Positions 54,129 through 64,000 of a DNA stretch of 64,000 nt are shown piece after piece. A model generated the notes under the pieces. The model saw nothing but the letters and a program-made list of their open reading frames with translations. It had not been told where the DNA came from and searched no databases. Numbering within the stretch: the stretch's first letter is position 1; each line of letters opens with the position of its first letter. The position numbers and the translations under genes were made by a program. The DNA is from Botryosphaeria dothidea (Eukaryota > Ascomycota > Dothideomycetes > Botryosphaeriales > Botryosphaeriaceae): the NCBI GenBank assembly GCA_011503125.2, contig WWBZ02000022.1, positions 1,240,001 to 1,304,000 of the forward strand. The letters are read 5' to 3'.

Positions 54129-54441
54129 CTATCCATATGCGCGCCTGGTTTGGTACGAATACAAGCACAAACAGCGTCCCCGATCTCGTAGACCCATCTG
54201 TCAGAATATTTGCGACGACTAATTATCGTGACCTCATTACTGTTTTTCCTTATAGAGCCAATAGTTTGTATCGTTTGTGTCGGTAGGAATTAGATGCAAA
54301 TGATTGTATTGATCCAAGCGACCCATTTGTCAAAAAAATTATGATGTCGAAAATTTCTGTGAATTCGTCGCTTTCCGCCCTTGCTGAGCCATCAATTTGC
54401 ATCGCTGCACGCTTTGCACTCCTCATTCAACAAAGCTTGTA
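54129..54441. other. Transition to host sequence, no gene seen
   Basis: Normal composition returns here. It is the 3' flank of the MFS gene. Confidence 0.45.
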
Positions 54442-56175
54442 TCACGGCACATACAACCACACTTTGCCCACATCGGGGCCAACTTGTTGGTGCACTCGTC
54501 GATTGTAAACCAAATAGATCGTTTCTTGCAATATTGCAAACGCCATGCCACCCGATACAAGGATGATCATTGTTCGCAGGCCATTGTTGTAGCTGCAAGA
54601 ATCAGCTCCTACATGAACTCGACTCAGGGTGATAGATACTTACAACGGCACATCGTCGCCCCTAAAATACTGCGTCCCTGCCATGAGGCCACTGATTGCC
54701 GACATGACCCACATGCTGCGCTGATCAGCAATGCTCAATCATGTCAAGGGACCACTCACGCTATGCTCACGCTTCTCTCACCGGGCTCACGACAATTAAG
54801 CTGCACCCAACTATTGTGCGCTGGATGATAGCCGACCGCAAAGGCATTGACTGCCGTCCATAGCCCCCAGCGACTCCATTTCCCGATATGCGGATGGACC
54901 GAGCGAGTCACAACAAGGGTGATGAGGTAGCAGGCATGCGCGCCAATGACGGAAAACCCACGCTTGTTGGTCTTGTCGCTGACCCATGCAAAGAAAAATA
55001 CCACGACCAACGCCAGGGAAGCGCCGACTGCGGCCAGTGCATTCGCGGCAATTCTCGAGAACCCAAGCGACCTTGCAACGGTATTCAGTATTACCTCAAA
55101 CAACGATCCAGTCACAACTTACATGATGATGCTCGGTGTGTACGTGGTTAGCGGGCTCCAGGTCGAAAAGACAGCACATGTGGAGATAAAATGTGGCCAT
55201 CTGCGATAATGGCATACAGTCTTCCACACGGTCTGGAGCGGGATGCGCATTCCTTGAGCGCCATACCGTTTTTCGGAATCATCGAGCTCTAATCTGCGTT
55301 GGAGCACTGCCCGGTCATCCGGCGAAAAGCGGACGAAACCCGGGCTAAGCAATGGTTTAGGTGTATCAGGGCTGCCTGGGAGAAGAAAGAGCAATACAGC
55401 TGAGACAGTCATGGTAAAGACGCCTTCGACTGCATCTAGGTCAGCAGAATTCGAAAGTGATCAGGGAACACTTACGCAGAAAGAGCCATTGCCAGCCGGA
55501 CAATCCTCGTTCCCCATCCAGTTTCAGTATGCCAGATGCAAGAAGCGGGCTAATTGCATTTCCTCCAAACATACCGAAGAAGAGAATGGCGACTCGTTTG
55601 GCCAGCTCACGCTTCGTGTACCATGTGGATAGAGTGTATATTGCGCCAGGAATGTAGCCCGCTTCCGCCAGTCCAAGAAAGCTTCTGGAAACGAGGAAGC
55701 CTTTGCGTTCCTTGATAAAGACCTGAAGAGTGGCGACCAAGCCGAATACAAACACCTGACCGGATATCCATTTTCGTGGGCCAACCTTGATCTGTCAGTC
55801 CCATAGTCTCTCTCATCTGTTGTGCTCCACATACCCTTTGAAGGATAAGGTTCGAGGGAATTTCCAAGACGACGATCCCAAGAAACATCAGTTGATTTCC
55901 CAGATTGACAGTGCTCTGACTGATGCCAATATCTTTTGCAAATCCTCCAGTGAGTGCGCTTGCGAGATTCATGCGGTCTAGTTGGAAGACCAGCAGACCG
56001 AGGAAGAGATGAGGGAGCACCGACGAATCAATTCTAATGACTTCAGTCAACGAACACTCCTCTAACAATATTGCACTTACTTTCGCCTTGCGCGCAGCTC
56101 TTCACTGAGGTTCCAGCTTTCAACTTGATCTGGTTCCTCGTGGGAGACATCTTGCGCGTTCTTCTGGTCGGTCAT
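54442..56175 (-). CDS. MFS transporter, anion:cation symporter type
   Basis: This is a plasma-membrane carrier of the fungal allantoate/nicotinate-type (Dal5/Tna1) MFS family. Seven exons are inferred: 56175-56081, 56033-55835, 55785-55476, 55429-55123, 55071-54760, 54715-54644 and 54592-54442, giving 481 aa. All six introns are 44-51 nt and the phases agree. The N-terminus MTDQKNAQDVSHEEPDQVE is cytosolic. The first helices give FLGLLVFQLDRMNLASAL (the D-R-x-N family mark), then LMFLGIVVLEIPSNLILQR. RSFLGLAEAGYIPGAIY lies in helix 4-5. After the mid-loop, FAWVSDKTNKRGFSVIGAHA holds the second D-x-x-x-K/R loop. The protein ends in a helix and VGPDVGKVWLYVP. It is divergent from the FMO, suggesting shared control. 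A role in exporting or importing a cluster metabolite is inference. Confidence 0.88.
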
Positions 56176-56508
56176 CCTGCAAAACTCGAGATTTTTGCGA
56201 CCGGAAGGCTATCATCACAAGAGAAGTTCAAAAAGCAACACTGGTTTAAAGGAAGACCTCATTGCCGAACTTGCCGCATTCGCAATGGCGAATACATCTT
56301 GATGGTGGTGCTGTTGGCTTGGCCCGATAGCGCAATGCTTTGCCCGCTTTACGCAATCCGAGTCTAAGAGAGATGGCTGAGAAGCTTACTCGTTTAGGTT
56401 GTGATTTGCTATCGTCCCCCGCGGCCCCACGATTATCAGGATAGAAATACCAGCGGGCCCGCCTAGCTTGGATTTGCAGCGTCATCTTTTCCCGTTCGCA
56501 CCGTTAGA
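56176..56508. promoter_or_regulatory. Divergent promoter MFS / FMO
   Basis: Only 333 nt separate two divergent starts, so the transporter and the monooxygenase probably share regulation. GC-rich CCCGCGGCCCC lies in the middle (about 56,418). No specific factor site can be assigned. Confidence 0.5.
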
Positions 56509-58188
56509 ATGGCTCCTGTGAAAAGAGTCGCAGTTGTGGGAGCTGGCCCATCCGGCGCAATCGCAATCGATGCTCTGGCGCAAGAACAATCATTCAATCT
56601 GATCAGAGTATTTGAGCGCCGGGAAGGGCCCGGAGGATGCTGGTAAGCTCTTTGTTGGTCACTTTCCAATGCGTGAACGCGCAGAGAGCTAGAATGATCG
56701 CCTGCACATACCCGAGTGATCGCTTCGGTTCCCTGTACGCTGTTCATGGTCAATTCGCATTTCACTAACAGCACTCGTGATAGGATTGGCGACAAAAAGG
56801 CTCCCCCCAACCTACAGGATCTCCAGGCAATCGCATCACGAAGTGTTGACACCCCAATCGAGCCACCAGCCAGGCTCCCTGCTCAGACTCCCAAGTCTTC
56901 ACGCCCGCGCTTTTCCGAGTCTTCAATCTACCCTTACCTCGAGACAAATGTCGCCGCACTACCCATGTCATTTTCCAAAGAGCCAATTCCGGAGACTCGG
57001 TCAGAATGGTCCACAAAAACCCATGGCCCAGACACTCCATTCAGACATTGGACGGTAATGCAGCAATATGTCTCCAGTCTTATCCGAAGGCGCGGCTATG
57101 AGGATTTCGTCGAATATAATACCTCTGTCGAAAAGGTTGAGAAAGTGGGTAATGAATGGAAGGTCACACTTCGGAAAGAAGGCGAGAAAAGCGATTACTG
57201 GTGGGCAGAATTTTTCGATGCAGTCGTGGTGGCAAACGGACACTTCAACGTCCCATATATTCCGAAAATTAAAGGTCTGGAAGAATTCGAAAAACAAAGG
57301 CCCGGAAGTGTTCTTCATTCGAAAATGTTTCGTGGACGTGAGGCGTTCCGCGGAAAGGTTTGTTGAAATGGAGCCTCAAACTACAATCTGCTAACGTGCT
57401 ACAGCGTGTTGTTGTCGTGGGAGCCTCTGTTTCCGCCGCTGATATTGCCGTCGATCTCATCGGAGTTGCCAAATCCCCTGTGTACGCAGTGGTAAAAGGT
57501 CACAATGCGAACGTTTACTTCGGTGATGTCGCTTTCAAGCATCCCGGGATCAAGGAGGTTCCATCCATTTCGCGGATTAGCACGGCAGAAGGGAGCCGGA
57601 CGGTACACTTTGATGATGGTGAGCATATTGAAGACGTTGATCATATCATCTTCGGCACGGGATACACGTGGACTGTGCCGTTTCTCTCAAACGTGGAAAT
57701 ACGAAATAATCGAGTGACCGGGTTGTACCAGCATGTCGTCTTTCAGAAAGATCCAACGCTATTGTTTGTTGGGGCTGTAAGTGATCTCCTTTGATTTGGC
57801 AATCATGATTGACTGACTTGAACTGCAGGTTGGAGCCGGTCTGACATTCAAAATCTTCGAATGGCAAGCGGTATTGGCGGCACGTGTCCTGTCTGGACGT
57901 GCAAAGCTTCCACCGGTCGAAGAGCAACAGAAATGGGAGGCAGACAGAATAGCGAAGAGAGGTGATGGAGGGCGCTTCACGCTCGTGTTCCCAGAATTTG
58001 AAGAGTATTTTGAGACGGTGCGTGCTCTGGCTGGACCGGGTGAAGACGGAAAAGGAAGACGACTGCCGCCCTTCGACAAAAGGTGGTTTGAAGAGTTCAT
58101 GGCGGGACATGAAAGGAGAAAAGCCATGTGGGCGAGATGGAACGCGGAAGCCAAACGTGGTGACGGGACCGAGAGGGCAAGATTGTAG
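56509..58188 (+). CDS. Flavin-containing monooxygenase (FMO-like)
   Basis: An FAD- and NADPH-dependent oxygenase. Four exons are inferred: 56509-56642, 56784-57357, 57405-57776 and 57829-58188, giving 479 aa. The FAD-binding GxGxxG is VAVVGAGPSG near residue 10, and FERREGPGGCWIGD follows across intron 1, which at 141 nt is longer than the others. The FMO identifying region is RPGSVLHSKMFRGREAFRGK. The NADPH Rossmann motif is RVVVVGASVSAADIAVDLI. IIFGTGYTWTVPFL is the FATGY-like block, and LFVGA-VGAGLTFKIFEWQA spans the last intron. All key motifs look intact. Between a transporter and a polyketide synthase it is a likely tailoring enzyme (hydroxylation or N/S-oxidation). Its substrate is unknown. 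Confidence 0.9.
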
Positions 58189-59346
58189 GGAGAGCATAAT
58201 CGTAACGGCTGCACGATGTACACAACTCACCCGACGAGTACAAATTATTCATTGATGCGAAATATCCTCTCGGAGTGACACCGTTGAATGTTGGACCTCA
58301 CTTGATACATCTCGAAAATCGTCGGGAAGCCCGGAGCAGGCAACCTGTGCATCCGAAGAGTCAACAGGGATGCTGTCAAATTTGTGGGCTTGATGAAGCC
58401 CAGACGCGTTGTGACGGACGGTCTGAGATTGGATGAGTTTGACGGGCCGGCGTTTGGAAGCGCAAGAACGGAAGCGAACGGTGCAGAGACAAAAAGTTGC
58501 CGCTGCTGTCCTGGCGGCGCTAGGACGGAAGCGGTCCGTCCGGCACAAGTTACCGCTCAGCGGTTCGGATCGGACTAACCTTTCCTCGACGCTCCGCCCG
58601 GCCCACAAACGGCGAGCAGAAGCAAACACCGACGGCCACTTGTCATGTCTATCTCGCACCTGAATCAATACCACCATGTCTCAGCCATGACAGTGCAAAA
58701 CCTCGCGCAGTCTTTCATATATGCTGCATATCCGCAGGTCTCCGGAGTAGCCGAGAAGATGCACGAGTTTCCGACCGAATTGGTGGTGTTCGGCAGACTG
58801 ACTCCGGTGACCCCAGCTTGCCAGCTGGCCAGACCAGATTCTGGCCCTTCATGTCGATCTCGGGACGCCTGTCGTGGCTCAGCTGTACCTTTGCCTCAAT
58901 TCGCCTCTCACTTCATGCGTATTCATGCCGCTCATCGGCTTCTTCCCGCCTTCACAGAGACAATGATCAATGCAATACTATCGCCTTCAAACTTCACCGT
59001 GCAAACAACAACATCGTGCTTTCAGATCAGTCATTCTTCAGATCAGTCATTCTGTTGATGTGCGCAGATCCTGGGTCGATGAGTTGGCTGATCGTCAAAT
59101 CACCGTGAGGATTAACGTCGACAATGCAGGTACAGAAACATCACCATGTTCATCACGGCTTGTCCCGGATACCGGTGATGCACTCTTTTGTATTTGCAGC
59201 CTCGTACCGGCAAAAGTGCTGTGCTGGCCTTCAGCTGGAGTTCGGCATGAAGCTCCACATATAAAAAGTGGTACGTGAGCCTCTCACCGCCCTTAGGACT
59301 TACTCCTGCACCGACAATCCGCTTCTCTGCTTCCTCCAACATCGCC
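58189..59346. promoter_or_regulatory. FMO-PKS intergenic region with PKS promoter
   Basis: About 1.16 kb. It holds the FMO 3' flank and the PKS promoter. A short tandem repeat (TCAGATCAGTCATTC twice) lies near 59,022-59,052. No gene is seen. Confidence 0.5.
59260..59267 (+). promoter_or_regulatory. TATA-like box of the PKS
   Basis: TATAAAAA lies 87 nt upstream of the PKS start codon, a plausible place for a core promoter in filamentous fungi. Confidence 0.5.
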
Positions 59347-62300
59347 ATGGCCGCCCTCGATGCTGAAAATGCTCATCCCGACGATGTTGCTATCATTGGC
59401 CTTGCCTTCCGTGGTCCGGGCGACGCCTCGAGTCCAGGAAGACTGTGGGACATGCTAGTTGAGGGCCGTTCTGCCTTCTCCAGCGTTCCTCAGAACAAGT
59501 GGTCTCATCAAGGCCACTATCATCCATCAGCGGCCAGGGGTGGCGGCTACTCTTCCAATGGAGGCTATTTCCTCGACTCTTCGCAAGATGGGTCTAGGTT
59601 TGACGCGTCCTTCTTTGAAACCGGCAGGACTGAAGTTCTATCCACGGATTTGCAACAGCGGGTTGTGATGGAAAATGTTTACGAGGCTCTCGAAAATGCT
59701 GGCTTTACCATTGAGGATGTACGAGGTTCGAAAACGAGCGTATTTGCCGGCGCTGCCAATGACGGCACCCATCTTGATCCCGACGTGCTTTTGGAACATA
59801 AGCACGCGGGATCTTCCAATTCCATCATTGCAAATAGAGTCAGCTGGTTCTACGACCTTAGAGGGTGTAGCATGACTCTTGACACAGCATGCAGCAGTAG
59901 TCTGGTGGCCCTGCATTTAGCATGCAATGACCTGCGTCAGGAACAATCAACAATGGTTTGCATCACTCTCCAGACTTCCCAAACCTGTTACTAACATGGA
60001 TAGTCCATTGTTTGCGGTGTCAACGTAATCGAGAGCCCGGACTCAACATACAGATTAAGCCAGGGGTGAGTCGAGCCAACAATCTCAAGATGATCTTGCT
60101 GACTTATGAAGTGGTTTCCTCTCCCCCGATGGAAAGTGCTATCCATTCGACTCTCGGGCAAATGGCTACTCGCGAGGTGAAGGTATTGGAACGGTGATCC
60201 TGAAGCCTCTCCATGCAGCCATCCGGGATGGTGATACGATTCGTGCGGTGATTCGTGCAACCGGTAATTAACTATTTGCCTCATGAGAGATGCCGCTGAT
60301 TCAGAGTCAGGTGTGAATCAGGATGGCCACGTCACCGAGGCCATCACTACTCCCAGCAAGGATACCCAAGAAGAATTGATCCGACAAGTGTACAAGTCGG
60401 CTAATTTGGATCTTGATACTACTGGATTTGTGGAAGCGCATGGTATCGGCAATTCTACGGCAGATCTTGCAGAAGCAGCAGCAATAGCCAGAGTATGGGA
60501 GGTTCGATCGGAGCCTCTCTACGTTGGAGCATCCAAAGCAAACCACGGCCATCTTGAGGCCGCCTCAGGAATCGCCGCTGTTATAAAGACGGTTCTCATC
60601 CTGGAGAAAGGAATTATTCCCCAGAACATCAATTTTGAGAAACCCCACCCCGAGATTGACACCGAGACATGGAAGATAAAATTTCCCTCGACCGCAACAC
60701 CCTGGCCTTCAGAAGGTCTCCGGAGAGCTTCAATCAACTCGTTCGGATGGGGTGGTACTAATGCCCACGCTGTGCTCGATGATGCCTACAGTTACCTCAA
60801 AGAGCATCAGATACCTGGACAACATCGGACCGAGATCTCTGAGAGTCGGACGACGTCAACAAGTGGGAATTTGGAACAACGCTCGAAGCACCGAATCTTT
60901 ACTTGGTCGGCCAAGGACCAAGACGGGATAAAGAGAACGCTTCATACCCTGTCGCAGCATTTGAAGTCATTGACACTCGAGAATCAGGATGTTTACCTGA
61001 GCGATCTGGCATACACCCTCGCTGAGAAGCGCTCCAACTTTCCCTGGAAATTTGCCGTTGCCGCAGACACTCTCTCGAATCTTTCGGATGCAATTTCTGG
61101 ATCTTCTCAAGTTTCTCGTCCTATAAGCAGCCCCAAGATCGGTTTCCTGTTCACTGGATTAGGGGCGCAGTGGTACGCCATGGGGCGAGAACTTCTTGCC
61201 TATCCTGTTTTCAAGGAATCAGTCGAGCTGGCAAGTGACTTCATTGCCTCACTGCGCTGTCCCTGGAGCGTGTTCGACGAGTTGCTGAAGAGCGAGCAAG
61301 ACAGCAGGATCGACGAACCTTACATTGCACACACGCTATCCACTGTGATCCAAGTTGCCCTAGTGGATCTTTTGTCATCGTGGGGAGTTACCCCAACGTA
61401 CGTTCTTGGTCACTCTACTGGAGAGGTCGCTGCTGCCTACTGCGCCGGTGCTTTGGATCAGCGAAGTGCTTGGAAGGTCTCCTACTATCGCGGGATGATC
61501 GCTTCAAGGCCACCTTCTACCAAGGGTAGTATGCTTGCTGCTCTGTGGGCGTCTGCTAGTGACGCGAACAACAGCAGATATCGATCTTTGATGGGTGACC
61601 TTTCTGCGGGAAGTCCAGCCGGCGGAAACATGATTGAGATCTTTTCGACCATTTCTGGTAAAGAAATCGATGTTGCTGTAATGAGCCAACCGGACTATTG
61701 GATCGATGCTCTGCAGGCAAGCTCGAAGTTCGAGGACGCTCTCCAAGCCTTGTGTGTATCTTTGACAAGTGAAAACCCTGATTCGAATTCGAATCCGAGG
61801 TTAATCGAATTGGTAAGAGTCTGTGCTATGAGTGAAATCGCTAAAGACTAATTTGGAATGACAGGGACCGACTTCCACTCTCTCGCGCGCTATAGAAGAT
61901 GCAGTGGCCGAGGAGCCCTCTTTCGAGACAATTAAGTACGAGTCAGCGCTTCTCAAAAATAATCATGCTGCAGCAACGGTACTAGCGGCGGTCGCCACGC
62001 TTATCGCGGATGGATATCGAATGGACCTCCACCGAATAAACCATAGTGACGAGGACCCCGAACTGCTTGTTGACCTTCCTCCATACGCGTTTGATCGTAG
62101 CCAAGAATTCCGGACCGAAAGCCGGAGAAGCAAGGTTTGGCGCTTCCGAGAATACCCTCGTCACGACATTCTGGGGACCCCAGTCCCAGATTGGAATGAA
62201 AATGAGCCCCAATGGAGGAATTACATACGCCTGTCAGAGCTTCCTTGGCTCAAGGATCACAAGATTACCGGAAGTGTTGTGCTGCCGGGTGTATCGTTCT

Positions 62301-64000
62301 TGCTCATGGCCATTGAAGGCGTCAAGCAACTGCTCTCGAAGAGCGGGGAAATTGCTGGATTTGAATTACGTGATGTCGCCATTTCGCATGCCCTACTTCT
62401 CGATGAAAGCCATGAAGCGGAAGTTCTGCTCTCCATGCGAAAGTCTTCATCTGGACCCGATGCCGCTTGGGACTTCAAAGTATTCGGCTACAGACGAAAC
62501 AATTGGCTTGAATGCTGCAGAGGTACCATCGCAGCTGAATTCGCATTTGAAACTGGACCAGTTGATGCTGGACGCGAAACTACCGAGCACAAGAAGCATT
62601 TTCATGGATCCATTGATCAATACGAAGTCAACTGTCACAGCAAGAGAGATCTCCGCCGCCAATACGCCGAGCTCGAGCGAGTTGGCTTGGAGTTTGGACC
62701 TTTGTTTCAGAATCTCACGGAGGTAAAATGTTCTGATCTTGACGGTCCAATCGGTCAAGCAATCGGCACACTCAGGATCCCGGATATTTCTGCCTGTATG
62801 CCATCCGGCTACTTGCAGCCTCACGTCATTCAGCCTGCCACTTTGGACAGTATGATCCATATGATTCCATTCGCGTTGCAGAGTGCTGTGGGGGCACCTC
62901 CTCTGAGAGAACCCTCCGTTCCTGTGGCGTTCAAGAGTCTGTGGATTTCTTCGAATATTGAAAAAGAGGCTGGTCACACGTTCACCTGTCATTCATCTGC
63001 GACACCATCTTCGCATAGCAAATTCATTTCGGACATCACATTGTGGGATGAGCAAAGCCGAAATGCCAGAGTGATTTGTAAGGGACTTCAAATTGGGCCT
63101 TTGCAGGAATTTGCTCTCCGAGAGGCTGGTCAGCGGCAGCTCTGCTTCAACGTGAGCTGGAAACCGGACATTGATCTTCTCGGAGAAGAAGTGCAGAGCT
63201 GCTTCAGAGAGTACTTGAGGCCTCTAGAAGACAATGATTCAGCAAACCTGAAACGACTTCAAGACTTACAGCTCGCTGCCACGATCTATGTCCTGGAAGC
63301 AGTTGAATACTTTGAGGATGAGAACAATAAGCTCAAGGAGCTGCCTCCGCATAAGCAGAAGTATTTGAATTGGCTCCGCGTCCAGGCAAGAAATTTTGAA
63401 AAAGAACGGATTGGACATCAGACTGATGATTGGGAAGAGATCTGGAAGGACAAGACAAGAAGGGACGCTTTCTTGAAGAACATTGAAGAGTCCGGACCAG
63501 AGGGAAAGTTGATTGTGCGCATGGGCAGCCACATTATACCGGTCCTTCGAGCGGAGCAAGATGCACTCCACCTCATCTTCATGGACTCTCTCCTGGAAGA
63601 GTACTACAGCCATATGGTCGGAACAGACAAGGTCCGTGGTCTTTTGAGTGCGTACCTGGACCTATATAGCCATAAGACTCGTGACTTGCGAGTCTGTGAA
63701 GTAGGCGCTGGTACAGGCGGAGCGACTGCTAGCGTACTGGAGACACTCTGCCCCCATGGAATCCGAGGCAAACGATCAACTCGCCTGCGGAAGTACACCT
63801 TCACCGACATCTCTTCCGGTTCGTTTGAGAGAGCTCAAGTGAAGTTCACCAAGTGGCGAGAGATCCTGGAGTTCCGAGCGCTGGACGTCGAAAAAGACCT
63901 CACTGGCCAGGGTTTCGAGGAAGTCGAGGGCACCTACGATGTCGTCATTGCAGCCAATGTCCTCCACGCTACATCGGATCTATCGCAGACTCTGGAGAAC
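59347..64000 (+). CDS. Highly reducing type I polyketide synthase, KS-AT-DH-MT (3' end outside window)
   Basis: This is an iterative multidomain synthase. Exons are 59347-59955, 60004-60065, 60112-60263, 60311-61812 and 61865 to the window end, 1487 residues so far; introns are 46-52 nt and in phase. The ketosynthase (residues ~10-435) has [35 protein letters not shown] and [15 protein letters not shown], so the Cys-His-His triad is present, but the usual HGTGT is HGIGN. The acyltransferase has [17 protein letters not shown] and [16 protein letters not shown] with the active Ser. It then jumps from [16 protein letters not shown] to a [21 protein letters not shown] late AT block, skipping the region with the catalytic His (usual A/Y-H-S-H-H). 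The dehydratase has [19 protein letters not shown] (catalytic His) and [14 protein letters not shown] (Asp). The methyltransferase has [18 protein letters not shown]. The downstream ER-KR-ACP part is beyond the edge. Confidence 0.93.

Larger units (their letters stand above)
39470..54130. mobile_element. Transposon island, mostly AT-rich and RIP-like
   Basis: From about 39,470 to 54,130 the base composition shifts to high TpA, the frames are shredded by TAG, and every recognisable piece is a LINE fragment or LTR. The pieces are listed separately. A block of normal composition lies inside it (about 40,190-41,400). The island ends abruptly next to the MFS transporter's 3' flank. Confidence 0.9.

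Noticed and set aside
39470..54130. CRISPR-like or satellite array in the AT-rich island
   Set aside because: The repeats are two LTR families and LINE pieces of different lengths. There is no regular spacer pattern, and the organism is a fungus.

Overview
The window is nuclear DNA of a filamentous ascomycete (Pezizomycotina). Genes are compact and carry many 44-75 nt spliceosomal introns with GT(A/G)NGT donors and CTGAC/CTAAC branch-like boxes. The gene set (palH, mvp1, HAM1-like, DCP2 with a long proline-rich tail, highly reducing polyketide synthase) and an AT-rich block of mutated transposons fit a Dothideomycete-like genome. The exact taxon cannot be fixed from sequence alone.

Bases 1-36,000 are an ordinary gene-dense housekeeping region. 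In order they hold: a fungal multi-pass membrane protein; a DUF4112 protein; the decapping enzyme DCP2; the mitochondrial Fe-S/folate-dependent factor CAF17 (IBA57); a bestrophin-like anion channel; the NEDD8-ligase factor DCN1; a small unrecognised gene; the sorting nexin MVP1; the ambient-pH sensor PalH; an NADPH ketoreductase with an in-frame stop near its end; an F-box/RCC1 protein (SAF1 type); uracil phosphoribosyltransferase; a fluoride exporter with a long N-terminal extension; a HAM1-like lipid-binding protein; and a small secreted protein. Most are multi-exon models that I re-joined by matching splice sites, reading phase and protein family.

Bases 36,000-39,340 end in a broken cytochrome P450. 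Bases ~39,470-54,130 form a transposon island, mostly AT-rich and full of CAG/TGG-to-TAG changes that look like repeat-induced point mutation (RIP). It holds at least six pieces of one non-LTR retrotransposon (LINE) family and two families of LTRs. Several insertions can be dated relative to each other from target-site duplications. One LINE sits inside a solo LTR that itself sits inside an older LINE.

Bases 54,442-64,000 hold a likely secondary-metabolite cluster flush against the island: an MFS anion/cation symporter-type transporter, a flavin-containing monooxygenase, and a highly reducing polyketide synthase (KS-AT-DH-MT and onward) that runs off the window. The synthase appears to lack the second half of its acyltransferase core. 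The P450 wreck on the far side of the island may once have belonged to the same cluster, but that is inference.
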